A stretch of DNA of 64,000 nt from Gammaproteobacteria bacterium (GTDB taxonomy: Bacteria > Pseudomonadota > Gammaproteobacteria > Pseudomonadales > Azotimanducaceae). The notes under the pieces are model-generated. The model was given only the letters and a program-made list of their open reading frames with translations, ran no database searches and was not told where the DNA came from. The stretch spans positions 186,001 through 250,000 of the forward strand of contig JAUIAV010000004.1 of the NCBI GenBank assembly GCA_030425195.1, read 5' to 3'. Positions 34,787 through 42,291 of the stretch are shown here, one piece after another. Position numbers and translations under genes: made by a program. How positions within the stretch are numbered: the stretch's first letter is position 1; each line of letters begins with the position of its first letter.

Positions 34787-36671
34787 CCGCTGGCGTCAGC
34801 ACGATCAGGCGATCGTTCTCGGCCGGGGTCCAGGTCAGACCAGCATCCGGGTTCAGCAGTACGCGACCGCCGTTGAGAGTCTGCGCGAGCACGCCGATGG
34901 CCAGACGGCCATCCGCGCGGGCGGCACTGCTCAGGGCGGCGAAGCTCACCGGGGCAGCGTCGCTGGGGGCTACCTCGCACAGCGATATGCGTGGGCCGGT
35001 GGACTGAATCAGACCGCTGAACAGCAGACCGAGCTCCGGTCTCAGAGCGACCTGGGAAAACACGTAGCTCACCACCATCGGGCTGAGCATGACATCGTTG
35101 GACGTATGATCGAACAGCGCTTCATTCTCCTCTTCGAGCACCTCTACCAGGGTATGAGTGCCCTCCGGCTCGAGCAGACGCCTGACGGAGAGATAGGCGG
35201 TCAGAGTCGCCGCATCGGCCACCGCCTCGTCTCCGAGACGCTGACGGGCAAGCAGAATGATGTTGTCGTAGCCCGCCGGGGCCAGCCCGGCCATCTGATC
35301 AGTATCGAGGAAGTTCAGCACCAGCTGCCGAACCTTCGGATGCTCGGGAGCTGCCGTCCGCTCCTCCAGCGGACTGATGCCGACCACATCAATACACTCC
35401 ACGGACGCTTCGTAGCAGAGCAGCTCTTCGATCAGCAGCGGCACCTTGCGGCTCCAGCCGAGCACCAGAATGCGCCGTTTCCTTTCCGCATGGCTCAGCA
35501 TCCTGCCGGCATCAGAGTCCACGGCGGGTGGCGTTCCGACCTGAATCCGGCAGTCGTCGAAATCCCGGGCCACGAAAACGAGCTCGTCACCCGGGTGCAC
35601 TTCTCTGTCATCCCCGGGGTTCATACGCACGGTTCGGGTGTCGGAATCGATGAATCCCACCAGAAGCGCTCTGCCGCTGCCACCCCGCAGCGCACCGAAG
35701 CTCGCCGGTTGCCCCTCCGGCATCCGCCGGAGATAGAGACCGTTTCCTTCGTTGACCGAAAGCAGCTCCGAGTAAGCGGACCAGACGCCGGGCTGAAGTA
35801 CCGATTGGGACATGAGTCTGGCTACGGTTCTGTCCACGTCCACCACGGACAGCGGACCCTCGTAGGCGGACTCGGCGATCACCCGACGATTGCTGTTGTA
35901 GAGTGCGGCGACGGCATGAGGCAGGCCACCCGCCTGTTTTCTGCCGTCATCTTTGTAGTAGGAGATGGACGCGAGGGACTTGATGGTTTCAGCGTCGCTC
36001 ACGCCCGGCTGAGCAATGGCGAAATCGGCACCGGGCAGAATGACGGCACCGGCGGACTGGAAGGCAACCCGCTCGAGGCTGTCGATCTGCAGCGGATTAC
36101 CCGCGCGCAGGATGACTTTCCGGTCGTCCCACAGCTCGTCCAGTGCTTCTCTGAGCGTGCTGCGAAGCTCCGCGTCCACCTCCCTGGCGAGCACCACGAT
36201 GCGCAGGCCGGATGCATCGCGACCGTCGAGAAACCGCCTCACCCTGCCCGTCGACTTCAGCAGCTCCAGCACGATGGACGGTGTCCGGTGGTTCCAGCCG
36301 AGGATGAGGATGTGATCCTTCAGCCGCAGATCCGAAATGCCGGACTCCACCCTGAGAATCCACTGATTCATCCATTGCGTGAGAATGGCAATCAGCAGGC
36401 CCAGAAAAAGCAGATAGCCCAGCACGGTCACCACCGTGGAGACGGTCCGGCTGACCGTGCCGACGTCGTCGCCCAGGTAGCCGGGGTCGGTCAGGCGCAG
36501 GAACGCCCACCACACCGCACCCCCGAAATCGCCGAATCCCGGATCCAGGATCCACACCATGACACCGCCGGTCATGGCGACCAGCACCACGATCAGTGCC
36601 GCGGCAAGCAGGCGGTAGTGCACGCCTCGGAGCAGCAGGCGTTCTATGGTGAACTGCAGATAGCGGATCAT
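34779..36671 (-). CDS. CASTOR/POLLUX-like ion channel with RCK-type domains
   Basis: 630 residues. There are two or three N-terminal helices with a pore-like loop WWAFLRLTDPGYLGDD (about 54-69), then two tandem nucleotide-binding RCK/TrkA-N-like folds: ILILGWNHRTPSIVLELL near 120 and ILVLGWSRKVPLLIEELL near 400, both with the GW..R/H.P signature of CASTOR/POLLUX/DMI1 proteins. These are ligand-gated cation channels. Here the gene lies between MscS and TamA with overlaps on both sides (36668-36671 and 34779-34786), which suggests an envelope or osmotic role. Confidence 0.88.
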   Translation of the reverse strand: MIRYLQFTIERLLLRGVHYRLLAAALIVVLVAMTGGVMVWILDPGFGDFGGAVWWAFLRLTDPGYLGDDVGTVSRTVSTVVTVLGYLLFLGLLIAILTQWMNQWILRVESGISDLRLKDHILILGWNHRTPSIVLELLKSTGRVRRFLDGRDASGLRIVVLAREVDAELRSTLREALDELWDDRKVILRAGNPLQIDSLERVAFQSAGAVILPGADFAIAQPGVSDAETIKSLASISYYKDDGRKQAGGLPHAVAALYNSNRRVIAESAYEGPLSVVDVDRTVARLMSQSVLQPGVWSAYSELLSVNEGNGLYLRRMPEGQPASFGALRGGSGRALLVGFIDSDTRTVRMNPGDDREVHPGDELVFVARDFDDCRIQVGTPPAVDSDAGRMLSHAERKRRILVLGWSRKVPLLIEELLCYEASVECIDVVGISPLEERTAAPEHPKVRQLVLNFLDTDQMAGLAPAGYDNIILLARQRLGDEAVADAATLTAYLSVRRLLEPEGTHTLVEVLEEENEALFDHTSNDVMLSPMVVSYVFSQVALRPELGLLFSGLIQSTGPRISLCEVAPSDAAPVSFAALSSAARADGRLAIGVLAQTLNGGRVLLNPDAGLTWTPAENDRLIVLTPADD

Positions 36672-37510
36672 GACTCTGTTCTCCGAACAACCTCGATGGC
36701 GCCGTCGATGTGCACGTCGCGCTGGGGAAAGGCGATGACGATGCCGTTCGAATCGAACTGCTCCGTGATGGCGAACCGGAGGTTGCTGCGCACCTGTCGC
36801 AGGTCGCGCTCGCCGGAAGCATCAATCCAGAAATAGACGTCGAAGACGAGCGCGGAGTCGCCGAAGTCCTCGAAGATCACCAGGGGCTCGGGGTTCTCCA
36901 TGACGTCGGGATCGGATCGAACCGTCTCTTCGAGGAGACGCCGTACCGTCTGGACCGGAGATCCATAGGCCACGCCCACACGGACCAGAGCGCGCATGCG
37001 GCGATCCACCAGCGTCCAGTTCACCACCGTATTCTCCAGCAGCTGGCTGTTCGGCACCAGAAGATGCACTCCGTCCACGCGCTTGATGCGGGTGGATCGG
37101 GTGTTGATGGCTTCCACCGTTCCCTTGGTTTCGCCGATCTCCAGGAAGTCCCCGATCCGGATGGGCCGCTCCCACATGAGGATCCAGCCGCTGATGAAGT
37201 TGTTGATGATGTTCTGCGCGCCGAAGCCGACGCCGATTGCGATGGCGCCGGACACGAAAGCGAAGGCGCCGAGCGGCACGTTCAGCAGGTCGAGCGCGGT
37301 GAACACCAGCAGCACGATCACCAGCACGTAGAACGCCCGGCGGGTGAAATGCACGAGATCGGGATTCGTCTGGCTGGCGGCAAGACGCCGGGTCAGGATT
37401 TTTTCGCACCAGCGGGCAACCAGGAAACCGATGATGACGACGACGGGTGCGGTCAGCAGCTGGCCCACCGTCAGCTGCTGACCACCCAGGTTCAGCAGCA
37501 CTATGTTCAT
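36668..37510 (-). CDS. MscS-family small-conductance mechanosensitive channel
   Basis: 280 residues, close to E. coli MscS (286). TM3 is the glycine/alanine-rich pore helix GAFAFVSGAIAIGVGFGAQNIINNFISGW, followed by the beta domain (RPIRIGDFLEIGETKGTVEAINTRSTRI) and VPNSQLLENTVVNWT. It releases solutes on hypo-osmotic shock. ATG 37510 lacks a Shine-Dalgarno. The frame stays open about 40 codons upstream without ATG/GTG/TTG. First gene of the mscS-channel-tamA-tamB operon. The 11-bp tandem array lies upstream of it. Confidence 0.92.
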   Translation of the reverse strand: MNIVLLNLGGQQLTVGQLLTAPVVVIIGFLVARWCEKILTRRLAASQTNPDLVHFTRRAFYVLVIVLLVFTALDLLNVPLGAFAFVSGAIAIGVGFGAQNIINNFISGWILMWERPIRIGDFLEIGETKGTVEAINTRSTRIKRVDGVHLLVPNSQLLENTVVNWTLVDRRMRALVRVGVAYGSPVQTVRRLLEETVRSDPDVMENPEPLVIFEDFGDSALVFDVYFWIDASGERDLRQVRSNLRFAITEQFDSNGIVIAFPQRDVHIDGAIEVVRRTES

Positions 37511-37910
37511 GTATTCGCTCAGCTTTTCGATGGCGACCTCCAGCCGCTCACAGTTTGTGGCGGCACTTTCCGGTCCGCCGGCAGGAGAGGTTGCGGCATT
37601 CTCAGCGTCATGTCGAGATGGCCCGAGCCCTGGTCAGACCCCGATGACTCCCTGGCTCATGCTGACTCGTACAGAGCTGATGTAGAGCTGATGTAGAGCT
37701 GATGTAGAGCTGATGTAGAGCTGATGTAGAGGTCATTTAAGGCTCATCTAAAGCTCATCTAAAGCTCAAGAAGGGGTTGAATAGAGCTCATCTCACGCCC
37801 GTCGCCGGGATCCGGGGTGACGAAGTTGATTCGAAAGTGTGACGGACTTCGCAGTGTTCGGGGAGCACAGGATCTAGATTCACTCACGCCCACTTCAACG
37901 AGGAAAGAGG
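37511..37910. other. 400-base divergent intergenic region holding the 11-bp array
   Basis: It separates MscS (minus) from the acidic 77-residue protein (plus). It contains the 11-bp-period array at 37675-37795 and, beyond it, a weak dyad around CGAAGT...ACTTCG (37822-37855). No convincing sigma-70 promoter is seen for either gene, so promoter elements may overlap the array. Confidence 0.6.
37675..37795 (+). repeat. 11-bp tandem repeat, five perfect plus six degenerate units
   Basis: Five exact AGCTGATGTAG units occupy 37675-37729. In the same 11-base phase follow AGGTCATTTAA, GGCTCATCTAA, AGCTCATCTAA, AGCTCAAGAAG, GGGTTGAATAG and AGCTCATCTCA, to 37795. Every perfect unit carries TGA and TAG on the plus strand. 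Period is identical to the array at 4507-4572. Confidence 0.95.
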
Positions 37911-38144
37911 ATGTCTTCGCAAATCGATCAGGATCAGCTGTCTCAGAACGAAATGAGCCTGGATGCAATGAGTCTGGATGCATTGAACCGGGATGCCCAG
38001 GACGAGCTGACTCACGAAGAAATGGACCTGGAGCTTGCCGAGCTGCTGGGATCCGACGATACGCCGCCGGAGGCCTTCTACCTGGCGCTCAGACAGGCGC
38101 TGACTCAACTGGAGCACCACAGCGACTCCGTCGCCGCGGCCTGA
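37911..38144 (+). CDS. Small acidic hypothetical protein
   Basis: 77 residues, strongly acidic, Gln/Asp/Leu-rich, soluble. A short internal repeat is visible near 15-29 (MSLDA, MSLDA, LNRDA; 15-base units in the DNA). The C-terminal half is a predicted helix pair (EEMDLELAELLG, EAFYLALRQALTQLEHH). GAGGAAAGAGG precedes the ATG, so translation looks real. It lies just downstream of the 11-bp array and is followed by a GC-rich hairpin. No family recognised. Confidence 0.7.
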   Translation: MSSQIDQDQLSQNEMSLDAMSLDALNRDAQDELTHEEMDLELAELLGSDDTPPEAFYLALRQALTQLEHHSDSVAAA

Positions 38145-38157
38145 TACCGGCGACCGG

Positions 38158-38182
38158 CGGCGGGCTGCTTTCAGGCCCGCCG
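38158..38182. terminator. GC-rich hairpin, weak terminator candidate
   Basis: A perfect 8-bp stem CGGCGGGC (38158-38165) / GCCCGCCG (38175-38182) with a 9-base loop starts 14 bases after the acidic protein's stop. The trailing sequence TGCTTCTTC is only mildly T-rich. The stop codon of the convergent gene (38171-38173) lies in the loop. Confidence 0.4.
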
Positions 38183-38497
38183 TGCTTCTTCACGGATACA
38201 ACGCGCTGCCTCATCGCGGGTGTAGAAGACGCCGTCCCGGACGAATCCCGCCACGATGCTGTCCCTGAGCGCCACGATCCGATCCTCGGCATCACGCTCC
38301 GTCACCCATTCGTCGGGCAGGCAGCAGAGCAGGTGCATGGCAGCACAGCTTCCGGATTCGGTTCTCGCCAGCTCTACCCGGCCGGTCAGGCCGTCCTGAA
38401 ACGCCGGTAGAAACCGCGAACGGCAGTTGTTTTCACTGACGCCGCCGGTACCGGCAAACGCCTCGTTCTCGTCTCGCAGTCGCTCGTAGGTGTACAT
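38171..38497 (-). CDS. Hypothetical protein
   Basis: 108 residues from ATG 38497, preceded by GAGAGGTGAGG; ATG 38551 would add 18 unlikely residues. Soluble and mixed alpha/beta, with three central Cys (SGSCAAMHLLCCLPDEW) and a helical tail FVRDGVFYTRDEAARCIREEA. I recognise no family. Convergent with the acidic protein and divergent from the MFS gene across the palindrome-rich region. Confidence 0.6.
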   Translation of the reverse strand: MYTYERLRDENEAFAGTGGVSENNCRSRFLPAFQDGLTGRVELARTESGSCAAMHLLCCLPDEWVTERDAEDRIVALRDSIVAGFVRDGVFYTRDEAARCIREEARRA

Positions 38498-38633
38498 CGT
38501 CAATACCTCACCTCTCGCAGGCGGCTTGGTCGCCTGTGGGTTGATCAGCATATTCCGTACCAGAACTCACAGCGGATTCGTCCATCCGTTATCCGGCACC
38601 ATATAGCGCCCCCTTCCATGAATATCGTGTGAA

Positions 38634-38741
38634 CGGGTCAACGACCCGGCCGTAGAGGACCTGGCGCGGAGGGTCAGGATCTGACCGGCCGGGTGGCAAT
38701 TTCAGTCAATTATTCTGCCTTTATATGACCTCCATGAGGTC
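38634..38741. promoter_or_regulatory. Three perfect 6-3-6 palindromes (candidate operators)
   Basis: CGGGTC-AAC-GACCCG (38634-38648), GGTCAG-GAT-CTGACC (38672-38686) and GACCTC-CAT-GAGGTC (38727-38741) share length, spacer and a GGTC/GACC core. The last covers the MFS start codon (38725). An 8-bp outer pair ACCCGGCC/GGCCGGGT (38644-38651, 38687-38694) encloses the second. No regulator gene is adjacent. Confidence 0.65.
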
Positions 38742-39996
38742 GAACTCACCGCCCCGTCTCCCGTCCGCTATAGTCACCTTCCCGCCCGCCACGGAGCACT
38801 CATTGCGCTGGCTGCTGCTTTCCGGCCTGTGGTTCTGTTATTTCTCATTCGGGGCCATCGCATCGTCGCTGGCTCCGCTGGTGGTGCTGATCCAGTCCGA
38901 GCTCGCCCTTTCCCACGCGGCCATGGGCAGCATCATGGGAGCCTGGCAGTTCGTCTACATTGCAGCCGCCATCCCCGGCGGCCTCCTTCTCGACCGGCTC
39001 GGCGGCCGGTATGCACTGCTGATCGGCATGACGTTCATCGCCCTGTCCGCGTTCGGACGTGCCTGGGCTGACGACTACTGGTCACTGCTCCTGGCGGTCA
39101 TGCTCTTCGGCGTAGGTGGCCCCATCATCTCTTCCGGGGCCCCCAAGGTGGTCACCGGCATCTTCGAAGGCAGCAACCGGGGCCTCGCCATGGGCATCTA
39201 CATGACCGGACCGACTCTGGGCGGCATTCTGGCTCTGACGCTCACGCACTCCCTCCTGCTGCCGCTGTTCGACGGGAGCTGGCGGGCCGTGCTCACGCTC
39301 TGGGGCACGGTCGCGGTAGCGGCCGGCGGCGTCTGGCTGCTGATCGCCACAGCAGCCGGCAGGCGCGTCGGTGGGTCCGCCGGGGAAGCCGGCGCAGAAA
39401 CCCGGGAGAAAACATCCGTGCGCCGGATAGTCACCATCCCCGGGGTGCCGCTGGTGCTCGCCATGAGCGTGGGGGTGTTTCTCATCAATCACGGTCTGAA
39501 CAACTGGCTGCCGGAAATGCTGCGCGAACGGGGGATGACGGTGACGGAGGCCGGCTACTGGGCGGCCCTGCCCATGCTCATCGGCATTCTCGGCTCGCTC
39601 ACCATCCCCCGGCTCGCAACGCCGCAGCGTCGTTTCGTGATTCTGGGGCTGCTGTGCGCGGCAGCGGCCATTTCCAGTTTTCTGCTCACCCTGTCCGGGC
39701 CTGCAATCACCACGGCAGCCCTGCTCGTGCAGGGGCTCGTGCGCTCCTCGCTGATGACCGTCCTCATCCTGACCCTGGTGGAGCTGCCGGGGATCCGACC
39801 GGAACAGGCGGGCACGGCAAGCGGCCTGTTCTTCTCTGCCGCCGAGGTGGGGGGCGTGCTGGGCCCGCTCGGTCTCGGCCTCATCTACGACGTGACCCGC
39901 GGCTTCAACGCGGGCCTTTACGCGTTGACCGCAGTCTCCACCCTGATGGTTCTGGGCACGGTGCGACTCACCCGCCTCGTCCGTCGATCGGAATGA
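38725..39996 (+). CDS. MFS transporter (CynX/NimT-like)
   Basis: 423 residues, twelve helices. The N-terminal half has GLWFCYFSFGAIASSLAPLVVLIQSELALSHAAMG and AAIPGGLLLDRLGGRYALLIG (MFS motif A region D-R-x-G-x-R). The middle loop and FSAAEVGGVLGPLGLGLIYD match carriers of the cyanate/nitrate-nitroimidazole group. Substrate uncertain. The start is ATG 38725 or 38734 (both inside a palindrome) or a TTG near 38803 just before the first helix. Its stop directly abuts that of the convergent enoyl-CoA hydratase. Confidence 0.85.
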   Translation: MTSMRSNSPPRLPSAIVTFPPATEHSLRWLLLSGLWFCYFSFGAIASSLAPLVVLIQSELALSHAAMGSIMGAWQFVYIAAAIPGGLLLDRLGGRYALLIGMTFIALSAFGRAWADDYWSLLLAVMLFGVGGPIISSGAPKVVTGIFEGSNRGLAMGIYMTGPTLGGILALTLTHSLLLPLFDGSWRAVLTLWGTVAVAAGGVWLLIATAAGRRVGGSAGEAGAETREKTSVRRIVTIPGVPLVLAMSVGVFLINHGLNNWLPEMLRERGMTVTEAGYWAALPMLIGILGSLTIPRLATPQRRFVILGLLCAAAAISSFLLTLSGPAITTAALLVQGLVRSSLMTVLILTLVELPGIRPEQAGTASGLFFSAAEVGGVLGPLGLGLIYDVTRGFNAGLYALTAVSTLMVLGTVRLTRLVRRSE

Positions 39997-40791
39997 TCAG
40001 CGCCCCTTGAACTGTGGCGGCCGTTTTTCGACAAAGGACTGAACGCCCTCGCGGAAGTCCTCGGACTTGAACAGATTGAGGATGCTCATGAGCACGTGGT
40101 GGGAGTGGCTTTCGAAATCCTGAGTCAGCCCGTGCCGGAAGAGACGCTTCATCTCCGTGATCGCCAGCGGTGCATTACCGGCAATTTTCTCCGTCCATTC
40201 GGCGGCCACCGCTTCCAGCTCGTCCGCCGCCACCGCGCGGTTGACGAGGCCGTATCCTTCCGCCGCCGCCGCATCCAGCGGATCACCCAGCATGGAGATC
40301 TCACAGGCCTTCGCCCAGCCGAGCAGCCTGGGCAGATACCAGGTGCCGCCGCTTTCGGGAATGACACCCATCTTCGCGAATCCGGGCATCAGGACTGCTC
40401 TGTCCGACATGAGCCGCATGTCGCATCCAAGTGCCAGATCCAGCCCGTAGCCTGCCGCCGGGCCATTGATCACGGCGATCACCGGGGTATCCATCCGCTG
40501 CAGGGTGACCGTGCAGATCTCCCGGGTGGAGTAGTGGCGCGCACCGGCCGTGGCCAGTCCCGCACCGCCGATCCCCTCCCCCGCTGCCGCCTGTTTCAGG
40601 TCGAGGCCGGAACAGAAGGCCCGGCCGGCACCGGTAAGCACGGCAACCCGCACGTCAGCATCGTCATCCGCCGCTTTCAGCTCATCGTTGAGCTGTGAAA
40701 GCATGGTGCCTGTGATGGCGTTCATGGCCTGAGGCCGGTTCAGAATGATCCAGCGGACGTTGCCGCGGTCTTCGATCAGCACTTCGCTCAC
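39997..40791 (-). CDS. Enoyl-CoA hydratase/isomerase family protein
   Basis: 264 residues (crotonase fold). Oxyanion-hole segments are AFCSGLDLK and INGPAAGYGLDLALGCDMR; a catalytic Glu is visible in VIPESGGTWYLPRLLG. It hydrates enoyl-CoA or isomerises it in acyl-CoA degradation. The start is GTG 40791 with AGGAGG eight bases upstream. The NHL protein lies upstream by 11 bases, likely one transcript. Exact reaction within the crotonase family is not determinable. Confidence 0.9.
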   Translation of the reverse strand: MSEVLIEDRGNVRWIILNRPQAMNAITGTMLSQLNDELKAADDDADVRVAVLTGAGRAFCSGLDLKQAAAGEGIGGAGLATAGARHYSTREICTVTLQRMDTPVIAVINGPAAGYGLDLALGCDMRLMSDRAVLMPGFAKMGVIPESGGTWYLPRLLGWAKACEISMLGDPLDAAAAEGYGLVNRAVAADELEAVAAEWTEKIAGNAPLAITEMKRLFRHGLTQDFESHSHHVLMSILNLFKSEDFREGVQSFVEKRPPQFKGR

Positions 40792-40802
40792 GAGGCTGCC
40801 TC

Positions 40803-41834
40803 CTATCTGCGGACGTATTTCTTGACCCCTTTCGGGCCCACCTCTGCACCGTAGACGTTGCCTTGTGCATCCACGGCCACACCTTCAGCGGCACTGGTTC
40901 CGGAGTTGTCCTGATCGGGCTCCGGATCCGGAATGAACGCGGTCACGAAACCGTCCCTGGCGGAACCGATCCGGATGCCGCGCTTGAAGCCCACATTCCG
41001 GCCCGCATTCGATTCGGAATCTGCCGAGTACAGGATGTCGTTACCGTCGATGAACAGACCGCTCGGACGGCCGAAGTGGTACCAGGTATCCAGATGCTTG
41101 CCGTCCTGATCGAAGATCTGCAGTCGGGAGTTCGCGCGGTCGGCCACGAACAGTCTGCCCTGTGAATCCATCGCCAGCGCGTGCGGCTCATCGAGTTCGC
41201 CATGATCGCTGCCGGGAACGCCGAACTCGCCGAGATAGTTCCCCTCGGCATCCAGCTTCACGATCCGGTTGTTGACCGGCTCGCCCGGTGACGACCCATG
41301 CCCGTCCGCCACGAAGATGGTGCCGTCGGGTGCCACCAGCACGTCACAGGGCTTGCGGAACGTCGTCTTGCCGTCGCCGCCCACGCCTTTCTCGCCCAGG
41401 GTCATCAGCAGCTCGCCTTCCGGACTGAACTTGTAGATCACATGGCCCCAGCCGTCGGGTATGGGTGCATAACCGTTGCCGTCGGTTACCCAGACGTTGT
41501 CGTCGCCGTCCACGTAGATGCCATGGGGCCAGGCGAACATGCCGGCACCGAAGCTGCGGACGAGATTGCCTTCGAGATCGAACAGCAGGATCGGATCCGC
41601 GTCGCTGTCCACACACACGTTGGCACCGCAGCGTTCGGCCACCCAGATATGCCGGCCATCGTTCGTCGGATAAATGGCACTGGTGGAACCCCATTCCCGC
41701 CCATCCGGCAGCTGCCCCCAGCCTTCGATGGTGCGGAAAGGATTCGGGGCCAGGTTTTCGGCCTGTGCAGCCGCTGTCAGAGACACTGACAGCAGAGTCG
41801 CTGCCACGGTTGCCGCGGTACGCATACGGTTCAT
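40803..41834 (-). CDS. Secreted NHL-repeat six-bladed beta-propeller protein
   Basis: 343 residues. The signal peptide is cleaved after AAAQA. Blades repeat as PHGIYVDGDDNVWVTDG, VAPDGTIFVADGHGSS, LAMDSQGRLFVADRANSRLQIFD and VAVDAQGNVYGAE, the pattern of NHL proteins related to peptidyl-alpha-hydroxyglycine lyase. In bacteria the role is unknown. It is upstream of the enoyl-CoA hydratase by 11 bases. GGGAGAATCC precedes the ATG, and TAGAAT (41877-41872) upstream could be the -10. Confidence 0.85.
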   Translation of the reverse strand: MNRMRTAATVAATLLSVSLTAAAQAENLAPNPFRTIEGWGQLPDGREWGSTSAIYPTNDGRHIWVAERCGANVCVDSDADPILLFDLEGNLVRSFGAGMFAWPHGIYVDGDDNVWVTDGNGYAPIPDGWGHVIYKFSPEGELLMTLGEKGVGGDGKTTFRKPCDVLVAPDGTIFVADGHGSSPGEPVNNRIVKLDAEGNYLGEFGVPGSDHGELDEPHALAMDSQGRLFVADRANSRLQIFDQDGKHLDTWYHFGRPSGLFIDGNDILYSADSESNAGRNVGFKRGIRIGSARDGFVTAFIPDPEPDQDNSGTSAAEGVAVDAQGNVYGAEVGPKGVKKYVRR

Positions 41835-41913
41835 GGATTCTCCCTTGGTTGAACTGGTGAAGAGCGGAAGGATTCTACACCAGGCGTCTGCCGGCCGACT
41901 GTCCGCGGGCCGA

Positions 41914-42291
41914 TCAGCGGTTCCTGACGATCATCACCTCGTAGCGGCCTCGAGGACCGATCAGATTCGCACACAGACTGGAGACGAGACTGACGACGAT
42001 GGCGCCGAACACCGAACTCCAGAAGCCGGTGACTTCGAACCCGTCCACGAAGTAGGCGGCCAGATTCAGCATGGCGGCGTTCAGAACCAGCAGAAACAGT
42101 CCCAGGGTCAGCACGGTCACCGGCAGCGTGAGGATCACCAGCACCGGCCGGACGATGGCATTGATGAGGCCGAGCGCGATCGCCGCCCAGATGAGCGCGC
42201 GGGTGTCGTGGGTGCTGATTCCGGGAATCAGATACGCAGCCACCCAGATCCCGAGCCCGATGATGGCCGTCCGGAGCAGAATGCCGATCAT
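41914..42291 (-). CDS. Phage-holin-superfamily-IV-like membrane protein
   Basis: 125 residues, four helices: LLRTAIIGLGIWVAAYLIPGI, then ALIWAAIALGLINAIVRPVLVILTLPVTVLTLGLFLLVLNAAML, and a final helix. The AIVRPVLVILTLPVTVLTLGLF core is the mark of this very common chromosomal family (4-TM holin-like); despite the name it is not evidence of phage. It overlaps the upstream gene as ATGA (42288-42291). Function unknown. Confidence 0.88.
   Translation of the reverse strand: MIGILLRTAIIGLGIWVAAYLIPGISTHDTRALIWAAIALGLINAIVRPVLVILTLPVTVLTLGLFLLVLNAAMLNLAAYFVDGFEVTGFWSSVFGAIVVSLVSSLCANLIGPRGRYEVMIVRNR

Noticed and set aside
4507-37795. 11-bp arrays as CRISPR
   Set aside because: Units are contiguous with no spacers and far too short; no cas genes are present.
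41914-42291. Holin-like protein as sign of a prophage
   Set aside because: The family is common on chromosomes; no other phage gene is present and it is coupled to a metabolic gene.
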